A stretch of DNA of 6,189 bases from Paludibacteraceae bacterium (GTDB taxonomy: Bacteria; Bacteroidota; Bacteroidia; Bacteroidales; Paludibacteraceae): contig CANFFA010000158.1 of the NCBI GenBank assembly GCA_947445425.1, positions 1 to 6,189 on the forward strand. Reading direction: 5' to 3'. The translations under genes were made by a program, and so were the position numbers. Shown in pieces: positions 4,476 to 6,189 of this stretch (its first letter is position 1; the number at the start of each line of letters is the position of its first letter). The notes under the pieces were generated by a model. The model was not told the origin of the DNA. It did not search any database and saw only the letters and a program-made list of their open reading frames with translations.

Positions 4476-6189
4476 ATGAAAATTTCAAATTTAATTACAA
4501 TTACACTATTTATATCCATTTCATTTTGTGTGATACCACAAAATAAAACAGCAAAATACAAGACGGGACCTGTGAAAAAGACAATGGCCAACGAAGTAAA
4601 ATTCGATGAGCCTGTTACTGATGTAGATGGTAATGAATATAAAACAATAAAAATAGGTACCCAAATATGGATGGCTGAAAACCTTAAAGTTATTCATTAT
4701 CAAAATGGGGAAGCTATACCTAATATCACAAATCACAATGAATGGGTAAATTGCATAAATGGTGCTTGGTGTGATTATAAAAACGAAAGTAAGATAGGTG
4801 CTAAATATGGTAAACTTTATAATTGGTATGCGGTGAATGACAGGCGCAGTATAGCACCAAAAAATTGGCATGTACCAACTTATGAAGAATGGTTGGCATT
4901 AGCCAATTGTTTGGGAGGTTCTTCAATAGCTGTTGGTAAGCTTAAAAGTAAATTATTTTGGTATTATCCTAGCGTAGGAACAACAAATATTAGTGGATTT
5001 AGTGCTCTTCCTGGAGGGTCACGTATTGAAAATGCTGAATTTGATATGATTGGATACAGTGGATATTGGTGGAGTAGTACGGATAATGGGGAATTTCATG
5101 GAGGTGGAGTAGATATAGCAAATAGTGTAAGGTTAAGTCCAGATCATTTTAAATTTAGAGGATATTCCGTACGCTGTGTAAAAGATACTCAAGTAGCAGA
5201 GGATAACGGTGAAAGTATAAATGAAAATGAAAAACAGTCAGCTAAAATTGATGCAAATTTGGAAGTTTTAGGTTCTTCACCTTTTATCGTAAATGGAATT
5301 GAAAGCGTATATCAAAATGAATTCTTTTATAATGGAGCTAATTATAGTTATGGTTATAAAGGCAAATTGAACCCAGGGGAATATACTTTGATTACTAAAA
5401 GCTCGGTGACGAAATTCTCAGTTAAGGATAACGCAATTCAGAGAATAATAATTAACGAGAAACAAGATCCACAGAAACAAGAAACATCCGAAATAATTGA
5501 GCAAAATGGGAACACAATTGAAGGAAAGAAATATGATGAGATTAACGTTTTTGATAAAGGAAAGTATTTGACAGTTAAATCGAATAACATGTATGGATGT
5601 ATTGATTTAATGGGTAATGAAGTACTTCCTGTTACACTTAAATGTAAATCTGTTGGTTCCTTTTCTGATAGTGGATTTGCACCAGTAATTATTAATTACA
5701 ATGAAGAATTTGGTAAACCTCATAATTTCAGTATAATTAATTTATTGGGGTATGAGATTAAAAGCAATCTAAATTTCAGATACATGAATAAATTCTCAGA
5801 GGGTTTATCATGGGTTGTATTAGATGATAAAATGGGATGTGTCAATGAAGCAGGAGAAATTGTAATTCCCATCATTTATGATCAACAATCTTGTGGGGAA
5901 GGAGTTTGGTGTGATGATAAATTCATTAATGGTACAAAAGTCGTTTTGAAAAATGATAAATATGGCTTAATTGATTTAAAAGGAAATGAAATAATACCGA
6001 TAGAATATGAAAGTCTGGAGGAGTTTTCACCTCAAATCTTCAAATGTAAATTAAATAAAAAATTCGGGTTGGTCGATATTCAAGGTCGAGAGATTTTAAA
6101 ATGTGAATTTAATTTTATTGGTAATTTGTCTGAAAACAGGGCTTGCATTAAAAATGATGTAAATTTTGGTTATATAAATGGAATTGGAA
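4476..6189 (+). CDS. Exported FISUMP-domain protein with C-terminal WG repeats, 3'-truncated by the window edge
   Basis: The frame is open from ATG 4476 to the window end, 571 codons with no stop. Residues 1-18 form a signal-like segment: two charged or polar residues, a hydrophobic core, then SISFC. The Cys at 18 sits in a poor lipobox, so Sec export is likely and lipidation doubtful. Residues 49-237 match the Fibrobacter succinogenes major paralogous (FISUMP) domain: IGTQIWMAENLK (60-71), GAWCDY (96-101), YGKLYNWYAV (111-120), WHVPTYEEW (131-139), GFSALPGGSR (174-183), YWWSST (197-202) and YSVRCVKD (230-237). A linker with a beta-looking segment (about 254-328) leads to WG-like repeats whose Gly-hydrophobic-hydrophobic-Asp/Asn cores fall near 374, 454, 497, 531 and 565, with a degenerate unit near 420. 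FISUMP proteins are surface or secreted proteins of unknown role, common in Fibrobacter and Bacteroidota; WG repeats probably form beta-rich binding surfaces. The 153-nt structured spacer suggests a separate transcription unit. Confidence 0.92.
   Translation, partial: MKISNLITITLFISISFCVIPQNKTAKYKTGPVKKTMANEVKFDEPVTDVDGNEYKTIKIGTQIWMAENLKVIHYQNGEAIPNITNHNEWVNCINGAWCDYKNESKIGAKYGKLYNWYAVNDRRSIAPKNWHVPTYEEWLALANCLGGSSIAVGKLKSKLFWYYPSVGTTNISGFSALPGGSRIENAEFDMIGYSGYWWSSTDNGEFHGGGVDIANSVRLSPDHFKFRGYSVRCVKDTQVAEDNGESINENEKQSAKIDANLEVLGSSPFIVNGIESVYQNEFFYNGANYSYGYKGKLNPGEYTLITKSSVTKFSVKDNAIQRIIINEKQDPQKQETSEIIEQNGNTIEGKKYDEINVFDKGKYLTVKSNNMYGCIDLMGNEVLPVTLKCKSVGSFSDSGFAPVIINYNEEFGKPHNFSIINLLGYEIKSNLNFRYMNKFSEGLSWVVLDDKMGCVNEAGEIVIPIIYDQQSCGEGVWCDDKFINGTKVVLKNDKYGLIDLKGNEIIPIEYESLEEFSPQIFKCKLNKKFGLVDIQGREILKCEFNFIGNLSENRACIKNDVNFGYINGIG
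5595..6189 (+). repeat. WG-like repeat array within the FISUMP protein
   Basis: Successive units carry the pattern [K/M][Y/F/M]G[hydrophobic]2[D/N]xxGxEIIP: MYGCIDLMGNEVLP (372-385), a degenerate NFSIINLLGYEI (417-428), KMGCVNEAGEIVIP (452-465), KYGLIDLKGNEIIP (495-508), KFGLVDIQGREIL (529-541) and NFGYINGIG (563-571), which the window cuts. Core spacing is 34-45 residues. The array probably continues beyond the window. Confidence 0.85.

Noticed and set aside
4527..4529. Cys18 of the FISUMP protein as a lipoprotein lipidation site
   Set aside because: The preceding residues are Ile-Ser-Phe; Phe at -1 does not fit the lipobox, so I call only general export.
4521..4871. Minus-strand open frame of 116 codons
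   Set aside because: It is antisense to the clearly recognisable FISUMP domain, which has far stronger family evidence.
1..6189. Possible mobile element, CRISPR array, tRNA or toxin-antitoxin pair
   Set aside because: No transposase or integrase motifs, no terminal inverted repeats with target duplications, no regularly spaced identical repeats and no tRNA-like fold were found on either strand.

Overview
The window looks like a piece of a Bacteroidota chromosome. The reasons are the low G+C content, gene starts with A/T-rich leaders and no Shine-Dalgarno sequence, a TATATTTG promoter-like -7 element, and protein families common in that phylum (FISUMP, WG repeats, DUF805 with a zinc ribbon). 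All supported genes are on the + strand. No tRNA, rRNA, CRISPR array, transposase or phage gene is visible.

Layout. (1) Bases 1-282 hold the 3' part of a small gene of unknown function, followed at 288-332 by a strong hairpin that probably ends its transcript. (2) Bases 333-589 hold no convincing gene but contain two TATATTTG motifs. One of them (526-533) is placed to be a promoter for the next cluster. (3) Bases 590-4322 hold four tightly spaced genes (gaps of 19, 28 and 26 nt), probably one operon: a DUF805 membrane protein with a C-terminal zinc ribbon, a small DUF4359-like anchored protein, a four-helix membrane protein with a C-terminal zinc ribbon, and a 670-residue protein with two N-terminal zinc ribbons, TPRs, one membrane helix and a repeated extracytoplasmic region. 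(4) Bases 4323-4475 are a spacer with three successive inverted repeats. (5) From 4476 to the window edge runs an exported FISUMP-domain protein with at least five WG-like repeats. It has no stop codon in the window.

How the genes may work together: three of the four operon proteins carry the same kind of short CxxC...CxxC zinc ribbon, on the predicted cytoplasmic side, attached to otherwise unrelated membrane parts. This suggests one membrane-associated assembly in which the TPR protein is the scaffold, joining a cytoplasmic zinc-ribbon/TPR half to a periplasmic repeat half. The assembly and its function are inference; none of these families has an established biochemical activity that I can assign here. 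The FISUMP-WG protein may be a separate surface or secreted protein, since a structured spacer divides it from the operon.
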